Shown here piece by piece: positions 1 to 8,048 of a stretch of DNA of 14,071 bases. Made by a program: the position numbers and the translations under genes. Positions within the stretch are counted from its first letter, which is position 1, and every line of letters begins with the position of its first letter. The DNA lies in assembly GCA_964592475.1 (NCBI GenBank), contig CAZQEZ010000106.1, positions 1 through 14,071 on the forward strand. Direction: 5' to 3'. The DNA is from CAZQEZ01 sp964592475 (GTDB lineage: Bacteria; Bacteroidota; Bacteroidia; Cytophagales; Cyclobacteriaceae). The notes beneath the pieces are model-generated. The model saw only the letters and a list, made by a program, of their open reading frames with translations, searched no databases and was not told where the DNA came from.

Positions 1-1
1 A

Positions 2-1428
2 CGTACTTCCATAAAATCCATCGATTTGATGGAAAAAGCCTCCAAAGCTTTCGTGAATAAATACACTGAACTTTATCCAATCCACAGGAAAGTACGCGTG
101 GTGGCGGGTACCGGTAATAATGGAGGAGACGGTTTGGCAGTAGCCAGATTATTAAAAGAAAAAGGTTTTGACGTGGAGGTAAGTGTTATCAGGTCAAGCG
201 CTAAATCCAGCGACGATTTTGATACCAATTTAAAAAGGCTTAAAAATTTACTCGACGTAAAAGAAGTTACTGATGCCAATAATTTTTCTCAGTTGAATCT
301 AGAATCAATCGTAGTGGATGCTCTTTTTGGTTCAGGGTTGAGCCGTCCGGTAGAGGGCTTACAAGCAGAGGTAATTAAAAAAATTAACGCGGAGGGTCGG
401 GAAGTTGTAGCCATTGACATTGCTTCGGGTTTGATGTGTGATGGACCCAGTGAAGGAGAAGCCATAATGAAAGTGAAGCACACCATTTCTTTTCAGTTGC
501 CCAAACTGGCATTTTTTATGGCTGAAAATGAACCGTTTGTAGGGCAGTGGCATGTGGTAGATATCGGCTTACTGCCTGAAAAAATTGAGCAGACAGATAC
601 TAGTTATCAATTGCTGCAACCTGATAGCCTAAAAAGTTTTCTACCCAAAAGAAGCAAACACAGTCACAAAGGAAATTTTGGCAGTGTGCTGATGATCATG
701 GGTAGCCATGGTAAAATGGGGGCCGCATTATTATCTGCCAGAGCTTGCCTCAAAACAGGCTGTGGATTGTTGACAGTGCATGTGCCCTCGTGTGGGTACG
801 ATATTATGCAAATTGGACTACCCGAAGCGATGACTTTGGTAGATAGCAATGAAGAACAATTTACTGATATGCCTGATTTGAAAAAGTTTAATACTTTTGG
901 AATTGGCCCCGGTCTGGGAACTTCAGAATATACGTTAGATGCTTTTGCAAAATTTTTAAATCAGGCACAACAAGCCCCTTTGGTAATAGATGCTGATGGC
1001 TTGAACATGCTGGCTAAGCGCACAGAGTTATTAACACTTTTACCGAAAGACACAATCCTAACACCTCATCCCAAAGAATTTTCGCGAATTGCTGGAGATA
1101 CTAACAATAGTTTTGACAGGATTAAGCTTCAGCGCAGTTTTGCTCAACAACATCAGGTAATTGTTGTATTAAAAGGTGCTTATACAACTATAGCCACTCC
1201 GGATGGCGAATTGTACTTTAACATTAGCGGCAACCCGGGCATGGCGACTGCTGGTAGTGGCGACGTGCTTACCGGGATAATCACCTCTTTATTAGCTCAA
1301 ATAAAAGATGCAGAAAAGGCGGCAATGCTGGGTGTTTATGTTCATGGTTTGGCTGGTGACCTGGCCGAGGAAAAATTGGGTGAACAAGCAGTAATAGCCT
1401 CAGATATAATCGACCAATTAGCTGCTGC
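2..1428 (+). CDS. nnr: Bifunctional NAD(P)H-hydrate epimerase / ADP-dependent dehydratase (partial at both ends)
   Basis: Repairs hydrated, damaged NADH and NADPH in the cytoplasm: the N-terminal half epimerises R- and S-NAD(P)HX, and the C-terminal half dehydrates the S form using ADP. Seen: the epimerase signature GTGNNGGDG at about 107-133, followed by VVDALFGSGL and AIDIASGL. The dehydratase half starts near 655 (HSHKGNFGSVLMIMGSHGKMG) and has GIGPGLGT, VIDADGLNML, LTPHPKEF and the GNPGMATAGSGDVLTG block, with the catalytic Asp at 1262-1264. The frame is open from base 2, and the residues before the first ATG (TSIKSIDLMEKA) already match the family's N-terminal helix. I therefore place the true start roughly 20 residues before the window instead of at the ATG at 29. 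The 3' end falls in the N gap, but the DIIDQLAA segment lies close to the usual C-terminus of a roughly 500-residue protein, so little is missing. This is a housekeeping gene; its distance from the next gene is unknown. Confidence 0.95.
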
Positions 1429-1528
1429 NNNNNNNNNNNNNNNNNNNNNNNNNNNNNNNNNNNNNNNNNNNNNNNNNNNNNNNNNNNNNNNNNNNNNNNN
1501 NNNNNNNNNNNNNNNNNNNNNNNNNNNN
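1429..1528. other. Assembly gap of 100 Ns
   Basis: Exactly 100 undetermined bases, the conventional placeholder for a scaffold gap of unknown size. It hides the last residues and stop codon of the Nnr gene, the intergenic space, any promoter of the regulator, and that gene's start codon and most of its signal peptide. By chance the flanking frames are in register, so a single open frame appears to run from Nnr into the regulator. The two halves belong to unrelated families and should be annotated as separate partial genes. Confidence 0.98.
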
Positions 1529-4399
1529 GTTAGTATTAATACCGGCATGGCACAGTCTGAGCTTCATAATTTCAAATATTATGAAATCAGTGAGATTTCC
1601 TCCAAAAATTTGATCAAAGGAGTTGTAAAAGATTCCAATGGATATATTTGGTTGGCAACTGATGACGGTGTGGTTCGCTTCGATGGTCAGGAAACGGAAA
1701 CATTTTACAAGGAATTCGAAAATTCTTATACCAAAGATTTTCTTTTACGGGACAATGGCGATTTATTGTTAATTACCGATTTGGGCCTTTACCAGATTGT
1801 AAGTAATGAAGACACCACCTTTTTCGAGAGCCTGGTATATGATGGACAGATCATTAAAGAATCACTTAACTATCCTAAATCGATATACGAAGACCTAAAT
1901 GGTAATATCTGGATAGGGGAGTTTAACAATGTAGTGAAAATAAGCAATGATGGTATACGAAGATATGAACTTGGAGAGCCCTATCGGTCAATAAGTTACC
2001 ACCGTAGTTTTAGCTTTGATGAAGATGCCTTTGGTCATTTATGGATTGCCCCTTACAAAGGTCGGCTACTCAGTTACGATGCAGCTATGGATTCGTTACT
2101 CGATGTGGATATCGATTATCCCATTACTACTGTTTCTGCTATTATCAATGTAAAAGGAGATCATTTATTAATTGGAGGAAAAGAAGGTATACTGAAATTA
2201 AAAGTAGATAGTGATAAAAATATATTGGCTTCGGAGTTTATTACTGAGCTAAAAGACATTTCGGCAGCTTATACAATAAACAATAAGCAGGTTTTCATAG
2301 GCACCTGGTACAGTGGTTTGTATAAATTCAATTTTGGAAAAAATATTTTTACGAAAATGGAAGAGGTGCCATTCAACGATATTGTAGATATATATTACGA
2401 TCATCAGGTAAATGAAATGTGGCTTACCGGTAGTGAAAACACCGGGCTATTCAAAGGTACGGTTATAGATTATTTTGAGAAAATTGGTAAAAATAGAATT
2501 GAGTCCATCAGCTGGGACAAAGACGAGGTTTTGTATTATTCTATTGGTCAGGAGCTATTCAGTTTTGATGGCCAGCAGGTGAAGGAGGTACTTACTTCTA
2601 AGCAAACGTTTTTTAGTGAAATTATCAAAGACAAAAACAAGCTTTGGATCGGCGATCCCTTCGGCAGTATATTTTATTATGATATGATTAGCGGCATTAC
2701 CACAGTTGTGCAAGAAAACACGCTAAGCGGGATTACGCATGCTTATCAGGATAGTTATGGTAACAAATGGTTCTCGGGTAATTACAATTGGCTATCAAAA
2801 ATTGATCTTAAAGGTGAACATATTACATTTCCTCTCATCACCAATTCCTCAGTGGTAAGCGAATCGCCTTCCGGTATATTATTTTGCGGCGCTCAATCAC
2901 GCGATAGTTTAATATTCAGGTATGATAAAAATGAAGGTGCATTCAGGAGAATTAATATTCAATACAATTTTCAACCGGATGATAATATCACGGTAATGGA
3001 TATGGATTTTGATGAAGATCAAAATATGTGGTTGGCTACGGATGAAGGTTTAGTCAAAATTGCATTTGACGGAGGTATATATCAAAAAGCTGAAAAAATA
3101 AAACTGGAGGGTATGCCTTTAGAGCAAACCTATAGAGCAATAAGAGTAACTGGTGATAAAATATGGCTGGTAAATGATAACGGGTTAATTTGTTATCAGG
3201 ATGAGCATTTGTTGCTTTATACCAATGAAAATGGGTTGCCCTCCAAAATAATAAAAGAAAAAGGCCTTGCTTTGGACAAGCATAACAATAGAATGTTGGT
3301 TGCCACGGCTAAAGGATTGGCCGCTTTTGCATTAGGTGATCTGCGGATACAGCAGACCAAAATTCCTATAATAAAATCTTTGTTGGTAAATAATCAAAAG
3401 CAAAGTGTGCTTGAGCAAGAAAATTTAAAATTTCCGCATAATGCACGTATCGAGGTAAAATTTAATACCTTATCGTATCCTGGCAATAACCTGGTTTATC
3501 AAAGCAGAATTCTGAACCTGGAGAAGGAGTGGTCATCGGCTACAGAAAACCAGAATATTTCAATCATGGGATTCGCGCAGGGGAACTACACGCTTGAGGT
3601 ACGTGCCCGCAGCAGCGGTGAATTGTGGAGTGAGCCATTGCAATTAAGCTTTAGCATATTACCAGCCTGGTATAGTACCTGGTGGGCCTACTTATTGTTT
3701 GCAATTGTTGCTATAGCACTGGTCACCGTGGCAGTTAAATTATACAATGCTCATCTCATCAGGCAGAAAAGACGATTACAACAAATAATTGAATCCCGTA
3801 CCGGTGAAATAAATCGCCAGAAAAATGAAATAATTGATCAAAAAAATAAGATTATTGCTCAAAAGGAAGAGTTGATCAAGAAAAACAGAACAGTACTTGA
3901 AACTCAAAATGCGCTATCTGAAGCAGATTTGAAATATTACCAACTGAAGGAAAAGCAGCTGCAGGACCAGATAGAATTTAGGAATAAACAAATAACTACT
4001 CATACACTCAACATCATTCAGAAAAATGAGACGCTGCGCGAGTTGAAAGACGAGCTGGAAGTGCTGGTAAAAAAATCTAATGGTGAGGCCGTAGAAATAC
4101 GTAAAACCTTAAGGAAAATTGACGAAAGTTTTAAGTTGGATAAAGATTGGGATGAATTCAGGCTTTATTTTGAGCAGGTATATACCGGATTTTATACCAA
4201 ATTGAAGCTTAGCTATGCTGAATTAAGCAATCAGGAACTACGGCATTGTGCCTTGATCAGACTTAACCTGAATACTGCCGAATGCGCTTCCATTCTTGGT
4301 ATTTCTCCTGATAGTGTAAAAGTTTCTCGTACCCGAATTCGTAAAAAGCTCAACCTGCAAGGCTCGCAAAGCTTGTCCGATTTTATTTTAAGCATTTAA
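1529..4399 (+). CDS. Membrane-spanning one-component regulator: beta-propeller repeats, Y_Y_Y domain, TM helix, coiled coil, LuxR-type HTH (5' partial)
   Basis: 956 residues are visible. The first residues (INTGMAQSE) look like the end of a signal peptide, so only about 15-20 residues are probably lost in the gap. Next come about 12 propeller-type blades with the pattern D.NG.IWLAT..G...FDG (for example near 1625, 1885, 2025, 2640, 3010 and 3160), probably two propellers in the periplasm. A Y_Y_Y domain follows at residues ~635-705. One transmembrane helix sits at about 3683-3745, then a long charged coiled coil (~745-860). The last ~60 residues (from about 4219) form a LuxR-type helix-turn-helix with ISPDSVKVSRTRIRKKL as recognition region. 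There is no histidine-kinase or receiver domain, so it is not a hybrid two-component system. Its architecture is SusR-like, and its position directly upstream of the SusC operon suggests it senses a glucan product and activates that operon; both are inference. Confidence 0.9.
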   Translation, partial: VSINTGMAQSELHNFKYYEISEISSKNLIKGVVKDSNGYIWLATDDGVVRFDGQETETFYKEFENSYTKDFLLRDNGDLLLITDLGLYQIVSNEDTTFFESLVYDGQIIKESLNYPKSIYEDLNGNIWIGEFNNVVKISNDGIRRYELGEPYRSISYHRSFSFDEDAFGHLWIAPYKGRLLSYDAAMDSLLDVDIDYPITTVSAIINVKGDHLLIGGKEGILKLKVDSDKNILASEFITELKDISAAYTINNKQVFIGTWYSGLYKFNFGKNIFTKMEEVPFNDIVDIYYDHQVNEMWLTGSENTGLFKGTVIDYFEKIGKNRIESISWDKDEVLYYSIGQELFSFDGQQVKEVLTSKQTFFSEIIKDKNKLWIGDPFGSIFYYDMISGITTVVQENTLSGITHAYQDSYGNKWFSGNYNWLSKIDLKGEHITFPLITNSSVVSESPSGILFCGAQSRDSLIFRYDKNEGAFRRINIQYNFQPDDNITVMDMDFDEDQNMWLATDEGLVKIAFDGGIYQKAEKIKLEGMPLEQTYRAIRVTGDKIWLVNDNGLICYQDEHLLLYTNENGLPSKIIKEKGLALDKHNNRMLVATAKGLAAFALGDLRIQQTKIPIIKSLLVNNQKQSVLEQENLKFPHNARIEVKFNTLSYPGNNLVYQSRILNLEKEWSSATENQNISIMGFAQGNYTLEVRARSSGELWSEPLQLSFSILPAWYSTWWAYLLFAIVAIALVTVAVKLYNAHLIRQKRRLQQIIESRTGEINRQKNEIIDQKNKIIAQKEELIKKNRTVLETQNALSEADLKYYQLKEKQLQDQIEFRNKQITTHTLNIIQKNETLRELKDELEVLVKKSNGEAVEIRKTLRKIDESFKLDKDWDEFRLYFEQVYTGFYTKLKLSYAELSNQELRHCALIRLNLNTAECASILGISPDSVKVSRTRIRKKLNLQGSQSLSDFILSI

Positions 4400-4560
4400 T
4401 CAGGCAGTAATGTAATATATGTGGCAAAATTCAAAATTTTGTCTACGGTATGAATTTTTGCTTTATTATTAAAATTTTGATTAAATGGCTGTAAATTTCA
4501 CAAATTGAAAATTTTGGTTGCTTTACTTGTCATGCATTGATGAAAATGTAATTCGATTTT

Positions 4561-4588
4561 CCGGGTTAACAAATCGTTAACATTAGGG
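4561..4588 (-). repeat. Tandem GTTAAC pair, inverted copy of the operator-like repeat
   Basis: GTTAAC occurs at 4565-4570 and again at 4576-4581, exactly 11 bases apart. Read on the minus strand this is TGTTAAC, then TTTGTTAACCC, which resembles the plus-strand pair at 4645-4668. It is therefore a candidate binding site in the opposite orientation. Assignment to the neighbouring LuxR-type regulator is inference. Confidence 0.45.
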
Positions 4589-4644
4589 AAATGTAAGATG
4601 AATGCAGGAAAAAATAGTGCTTTTATCAGGCAGCTCTGAAATTC

Positions 4645-4669
4645 TTTTGTTAACCTTTTGTTTACCCCT
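4645..4669 (+). repeat. Tandem 11-base direct repeat, candidate activator site
   Basis: TTTTGTTAACC (4645-4655) is followed immediately by TTTTGTTTACC (4656-4666), differing at one position, and then CCT. An 11-base period places both half-sites on the same face of the helix, as expected for a dimer of HTH domains binding direct repeats. The second half (TTTGTTTACCCCT, 4657-4669) recurs exactly at 4711-4723. Confidence 0.5.
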
Positions 4670-4710
4670 TTATAATGCTTCAGGTAGCTTTAAAGCTTGA
4701 TTTTGCAAAA

Positions 4711-4723
4711 TTTGTTTACCCCT
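4711..4723 (+). repeat. Second exact copy of TTTGTTTACCCCT
   Basis: This is a 13-base exact repeat of 4657-4669, 54 bases downstream (about five helical turns). It ends about 70 bases before the candidate -7 element. A weaker relative, AATGTAACCCC, lies at about 4756-4766. Candidate half-sites of the same regulator. Confidence 0.5.
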
Positions 4724-4795
4724 GCATGCCAATTGAAGGTTGCACCTGATAACTAAATGTAACCCCGGAAATTAGCAAAAAGTGTATGCAAGCTT

Positions 4796-4803
4796 TATAT
4801 TTG
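4796..4803 (+). promoter_or_regulatory. Candidate -7 promoter element (TAnnTTTG) for the susC operon
   Basis: TATATTTG matches the Bacteroidota primary-sigma -7 consensus TAnnTTTG at every fixed position. No clear TTTG -33 element lies 19-20 bases upstream, which would fit a promoter that depends on an activator bound to the repeats just upstream. The predicted transcript would start near 4810. Confidence 0.5.
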
Positions 4804-4897
4804 AGTTGTGATTAAAATTCAATGATTGCCAATTTAGTATTACATTATTGATGGCAAATTGTAAATAAAATAATTTTTAACCCAAATTAGTAAATTT

Positions 4898-7800
4898 ATG
4901 AAAATAGAGCTAAAAAAGCTGTTTTTACTGGTTGTTCTCACGGGTATTATAGGAGTACTATCCGCGCAGGCACAAACAGTAAGTGGTACAGTAACCGACG
5001 CTGAGGATGGATCGTCTATCCCCGGTGTGAACGTGTTAGTTAAAGGTACTAGTTCTGGTACAGTTACCGGATTAGATGGTGGCTATACCATTAGTGCTGG
5101 ATCGGATGATGTACTTGTTTTTTCTTTTGTAGGTTATACTTCAGAAGAAGTGCAGGTAGGCAATCAATCTACTATTAATGTAGGTTTAACGCCGGATGTG
5201 CAATCTCTTCAGGAAATTGTGGTAGTGGGATATGGTACCCAAACCAAAAGAGAAATTACGGGGTCCATTTCTAAAGTAGATGGAGCAAAATTGCAACAAG
5301 TTGCGGTTCCTTCTTTTGAGGCGGCCTTACAAGGACAAGCGGCTGGAGTACAAGTAATACAGGGTAGTGGGATAGCTGGTGCTGGTTCTGTTATCAGAAT
5401 AAGAGGTATTGCCTCAGTATCTGCAAATGGTGATCCATTATATGTAGTGGATGGAATTCCTATTACTGCAGATAATTTTCTAGCAGAAGCTAACTGGCAG
5501 AATGGTGCCTTCAACAACAACCCATTAGCTTCAATTAACCCTAATGACATTGAATCTATTGAAATTCTAAAAGATGCAGCTGCGGCTGGTATTTATGGTT
5601 CTCGAGGTTCAAATGGCGTAATCTTAATTACTACTAAAAGAGGAAAATTAGGTGGAAAACCAACTTTTAACTTCTCTGCCAACGTAGGTACATCACAGCC
5701 AGTAGCTAAACCAAACTTACTCAATTCTCAGGAATGGCTGCAATTACGTCAGGAAGCCTGGGAACTGGATGGTAATACTGGTGCTGTTTGGTTACCAGGT
5801 TATTCATCCGCTACAGCTAGTCCTGAAGAGCGTTTAGCTGCATTTAATGAAGCTTCTCAACATAACACCGATTGGTGGGATCTACTTACTCAAACTGGTA
5901 TAAGACAGCAATATGATCTTTCTTCAAGATTCAGCCTAGGAAAAATGGCTGCCTATATAGGAGGTTCTTATGCCAATAATGAATCTTATTTGAAAGATAA
6001 TTCTTTTAGACGGATGAGTTTGAGGGCTAATATTGATTATGAATTAACCAATAATTTAGACGTCAGTCTATCTTCATCAATTTCACAAGGCTTAAATAGA
6101 AGAGTAAGAGTTTCTTACACCGGAGGTTTAGGCGATGCTATGTCAACAGCCTTACCCATATATCCTGTTTTCAATGAAGAGGGTGAATACTTTAGAGGAA
6201 ATGTTGGAACAATAGCTAATCCATTATTTACCAATAATAATTTTTCTGGTTACACCGTAGACAATAGAACCATTAATACTTTAGCGCTTAAGTATAATCC
6301 CATAAAGGATTTGAATTTTACGCTTACAGGTGGTTATGATTACTTAGAACAACATAATGATCAGTGGGAGTCAGGATTATTAAGAAATCAATTTTCTGAT
6401 CTTGATAATGATGGAACAGACGAAACTCCTCAAAATAGAGCAGAAAGAGATTCGCGTTTTGTCAAAAATTTCAATATGAGTGCTCTAGCTGAATATGATT
6501 GGAATCTTAATGATCAAAACCGTTTTAAATTCATGGTTGGTTCTGAGTATCAACAATCAGTAACTTCCGGCAGAAATAACATAGTTTACCTTGGTACTAA
6601 TATAAATGGTACTCAATTTAAAGAAGGAACAAATTTTATTTCTGATAGTGTTAATACTGAAAATCTTGACATATTAAGCAATGAGAAGTGGTCTTTCCTA
6701 AGCTTTTTCACAAGAATTAATTACACGTTAAAAGATAGATATATTTTTCAGGCTACTGCTAGAGCAGATGGGTCTTCCAGATTCGGTTCAGAAAACAGAT
6801 TTGGCTTTTTTCCGGTATTATCAGGTGCTTGGATGATTTCAGAAGAAGATTTTATGAAAAATGCAGGTTTTATAGATTTCTTGAAATTAAAAGCGGCTTA
6901 CGGAATTACTGGTAACTCAAATTTCCCGGCTAACGAGTGGATAGGAACATATTCTGTCCCTGATGATAGAACTATTTATAACAATCTTCCAATCAGATTT
7001 CAAAATAAAGTTCCCAACCCAGATTTGCAATGGGAAACCACAAGAAATATAGATTTGGGTTTTGAATTGGGTATATTAGATCAGCGGGTTGATTTGGAAA
7101 TGTCTTATTATGATAGAAACACTACCAATGTGCTAATGAGTCTGATCTTACCTAACTATAATGGATTTGGTAACTTCTGGGAAAATATAGGTGAAATAAA
7201 TAACAGAGGTATAGAGGGTACTTTAAAGACAATTAATGTCCAAACTCCAAACTTTACCTGGAGTTCTAATTTTAACATTGCCTATAATACAAACCAAGTA
7301 TTGTCTATTGGCGGATATTCTGAAGATGCAGTTAGTGGTGGAACTAATGATACTCGTATTGTTGAAGGCTATCCAGTAGGAACTAATTTCCTTATTCCTT
7401 ATGCCGGGGTTGATCCAGACAATGGTAGACCTATGTATTTGGATATTAATGGTAATCTAACTTATGAGTACAATGAAGAGCGAGACAGACAACCAGTAGG
7501 GGATGTTTTGCCAGATGCCATTGGTAGCCTTGCTAATACATTTACCTACAAAAATTTTGATTTGAACTTTATGTTTGTATACACCATCGGTGGTAATATT
7601 TATGATTCCTCATCTAAAAGACAATTGACGTTTTTAACTGATTGGAATGTAAGAGAAGATGTAGGAAACCGCTGGAGACAACCTGGTGATGAAGCTAAAT
7701 ATCCTAAAGTTACCTTATCGCCAGCAGAACATGGTAATGATAAGGAATGGTTTAACACAGACCTTTATCTTCACGATGCTTCTTTTGTGAGATTAAGAAA

Positions 7801-8035
7801 CCTTTCATTAGGCTATACATTACCTCCGGATTTGTTATCAAATGTAGGAATCTCTAATGCTCGGATAGTTTTGAGTGGCACAAATTTACTTACATTCACT
7901 AAATTTCCCGGCTTGGATCCAGAAATTGCCAGAGATTTTGATAGTGTAACTGATAGAAATTTAAGTCCTAACATTACTTACTTAACTCCTCCCCAGGAGA
8001 GGTCTTACAATTTAACATTAAATGTTTCTTTCTAA
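4898..8035 (+). CDS. susC: SusC/RagA-family TonB-linked outer-membrane oligosaccharide transporter
   Basis: Imports oligosaccharides released at the cell surface through the outer membrane, powered by TonB-ExbBD, with the SusD protein as lid. The 1045-residue protein has a signal peptide ending near AQAQ (residues 1-25). A carboxypeptidase-regulatory-like domain follows (VSGTVTDAEDGSSIPGVNVLVKG, ~27-105), then the family's TonB-box-like signature EIVVVGYGTQ at ~106. The plug contains LYVVDGIPI and the SusC hallmark IESIEILKDAAAAGIYGSRG. A 22-strand-type barrel fills the rest and ends in an aromatic residue (LNVSF), as outer-membrane barrels do. An acidic loop DLDNDGTDET (about 6398-6427) resembles a calcium-binding loop. 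Length is normal for the family. First gene of the operon; its stop is 13 bases before susD. The substrate, an alpha-glucan, is inferred from the neighbouring amylase and starch-binding modules. Confidence 0.96.
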   Translation: MKIELKKLFLLVVLTGIIGVLSAQAQTVSGTVTDAEDGSSIPGVNVLVKGTSSGTVTGLDGGYTISAGSDDVLVFSFVGYTSEEVQVGNQSTINVGLTPDVQSLQEIVVVGYGTQTKREITGSISKVDGAKLQQVAVPSFEAALQGQAAGVQVIQGSGIAGAGSVIRIRGIASVSANGDPLYVVDGIPITADNFLAEANWQNGAFNNNPLASINPNDIESIEILKDAAAAGIYGSRGSNGVILITTKRGKLGGKPTFNFSANVGTSQPVAKPNLLNSQEWLQLRQEAWELDGNTGAVWLPGYSSATASPEERLAAFNEASQHNTDWWDLLTQTGIRQQYDLSSRFSLGKMAAYIGGSYANNESYLKDNSFRRMSLRANIDYELTNNLDVSLSSSISQGLNRRVRVSYTGGLGDAMSTALPIYPVFNEEGEYFRGNVGTIANPLFTNNNFSGYTVDNRTINTLALKYNPIKDLNFTLTGGYDYLEQHNDQWESGLLRNQFSDLDNDGTDETPQNRAERDSRFVKNFNMSALAEYDWNLNDQNRFKFMVGSEYQQSVTSGRNNIVYLGTNINGTQFKEGTNFISDSVNTENLDILSNEKWSFLSFFTRINYTLKDRYIFQATARADGSSRFGSENRFGFFPVLSGAWMISEEDFMKNAGFIDFLKLKAAYGITGNSNFPANEWIGTYSVPDDRTIYNNLPIRFQNKVPNPDLQWETTRNIDLGFELGILDQRVDLEMSYYDRNTTNVLMSLILPNYNGFGNFWENIGEINNRGIEGTLKTINVQTPNFTWSSNFNIAYNTNQVLSIGGYSEDAVSGGTNDTRIVEGYPVGTNFLIPYAGVDPDNGRPMYLDINGNLTYEYNEERDRQPVGDVLPDAIGSLANTFTYKNFDLNFMFVYTIGGNIYDSSSKRQLTFLTDWNVREDVGNRWRQPGDEAKYPKVTLSPAEHGNDKEWFNTDLYLHDASFVRLRNLSLGYTLPPDLLSNVGISNARIVLSGTNLLTFTKFPGLDPEIARDFDSVTDRNLSPNITYLTPPQERSYNLTLNVSF

Positions 8036-8048
8036 AAAATTGAATAAA

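Larger units (their letters stand above)
4400..4897. promoter_or_regulatory. Intergenic control region between the regulator and susC
   Basis: 498 bases with no convincing gene on either strand. From left to right it holds a weak AT-only hairpin (4425-4441), three copies of AAAATTTTG (4433, 4471, 4508), a pair of GTTAAC sites 11 bases apart (4565, 4576), and a tandem 11-base repeat (4645-4666). Further right are a second TTTGTTTACCCCT (4711-4723), two 12-base palindromes (4686-4697 and 4700-4711), and a TAnnTTTG-type -7 element (4796-4803). The stretch from there to the ATG would be a leader of about 85-90 bases. It is A/T-rich just before the start, with a possible 6-bp stem (TTGCCA 4826-4831 / TGGCAA 4852-4857). 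The region most likely contains the operon promoter and the binding sites for its activator. Confidence 0.6.

Noticed and set aside
26..4399. A single 1457-residue protein fusing NAD(P)HX repair to a propeller/HTH regulator
   Set aside because: The join consists only of Ns, the gap size is arbitrary, and both halves look almost complete at the junction.
1529..4399. Hybrid two-component sensor (HTCS) assignment
   Set aside because: The propeller and Y_Y_Y parts fit, but no histidine-kinase, receiver or AraC-type domain follows; the output domain is a LuxR-type HTH.
4425..4441. Hairpin CAAAATT-CAA-AATTTTG as terminator of the regulator gene
   Set aside because: The stem is 7 bp with two G-C pairs at most and is not followed by a T run; too weak to call as a terminator.
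5209..5550. Minus-strand open frame of 113 codons inside susC
   Set aside because: It is antisense to the well-conserved plug domain, has a low-complexity composition and no recognisable motif; it is a shadow of susC.
6398..6427. Calcium-binding EF-hand domain in SusC (DLDNDGTDET)
   Set aside because: A single acidic loop within a barrel protein is common in extracellular loops and does not support a separate domain.
8022..8048. Earlier ATG for SusD overlapping the end of susC
   Set aside because: It would add nine mostly polar residues before a good lipoprotein signal peptide; the ATG at 8049 follows an A-rich leader and fits the family.
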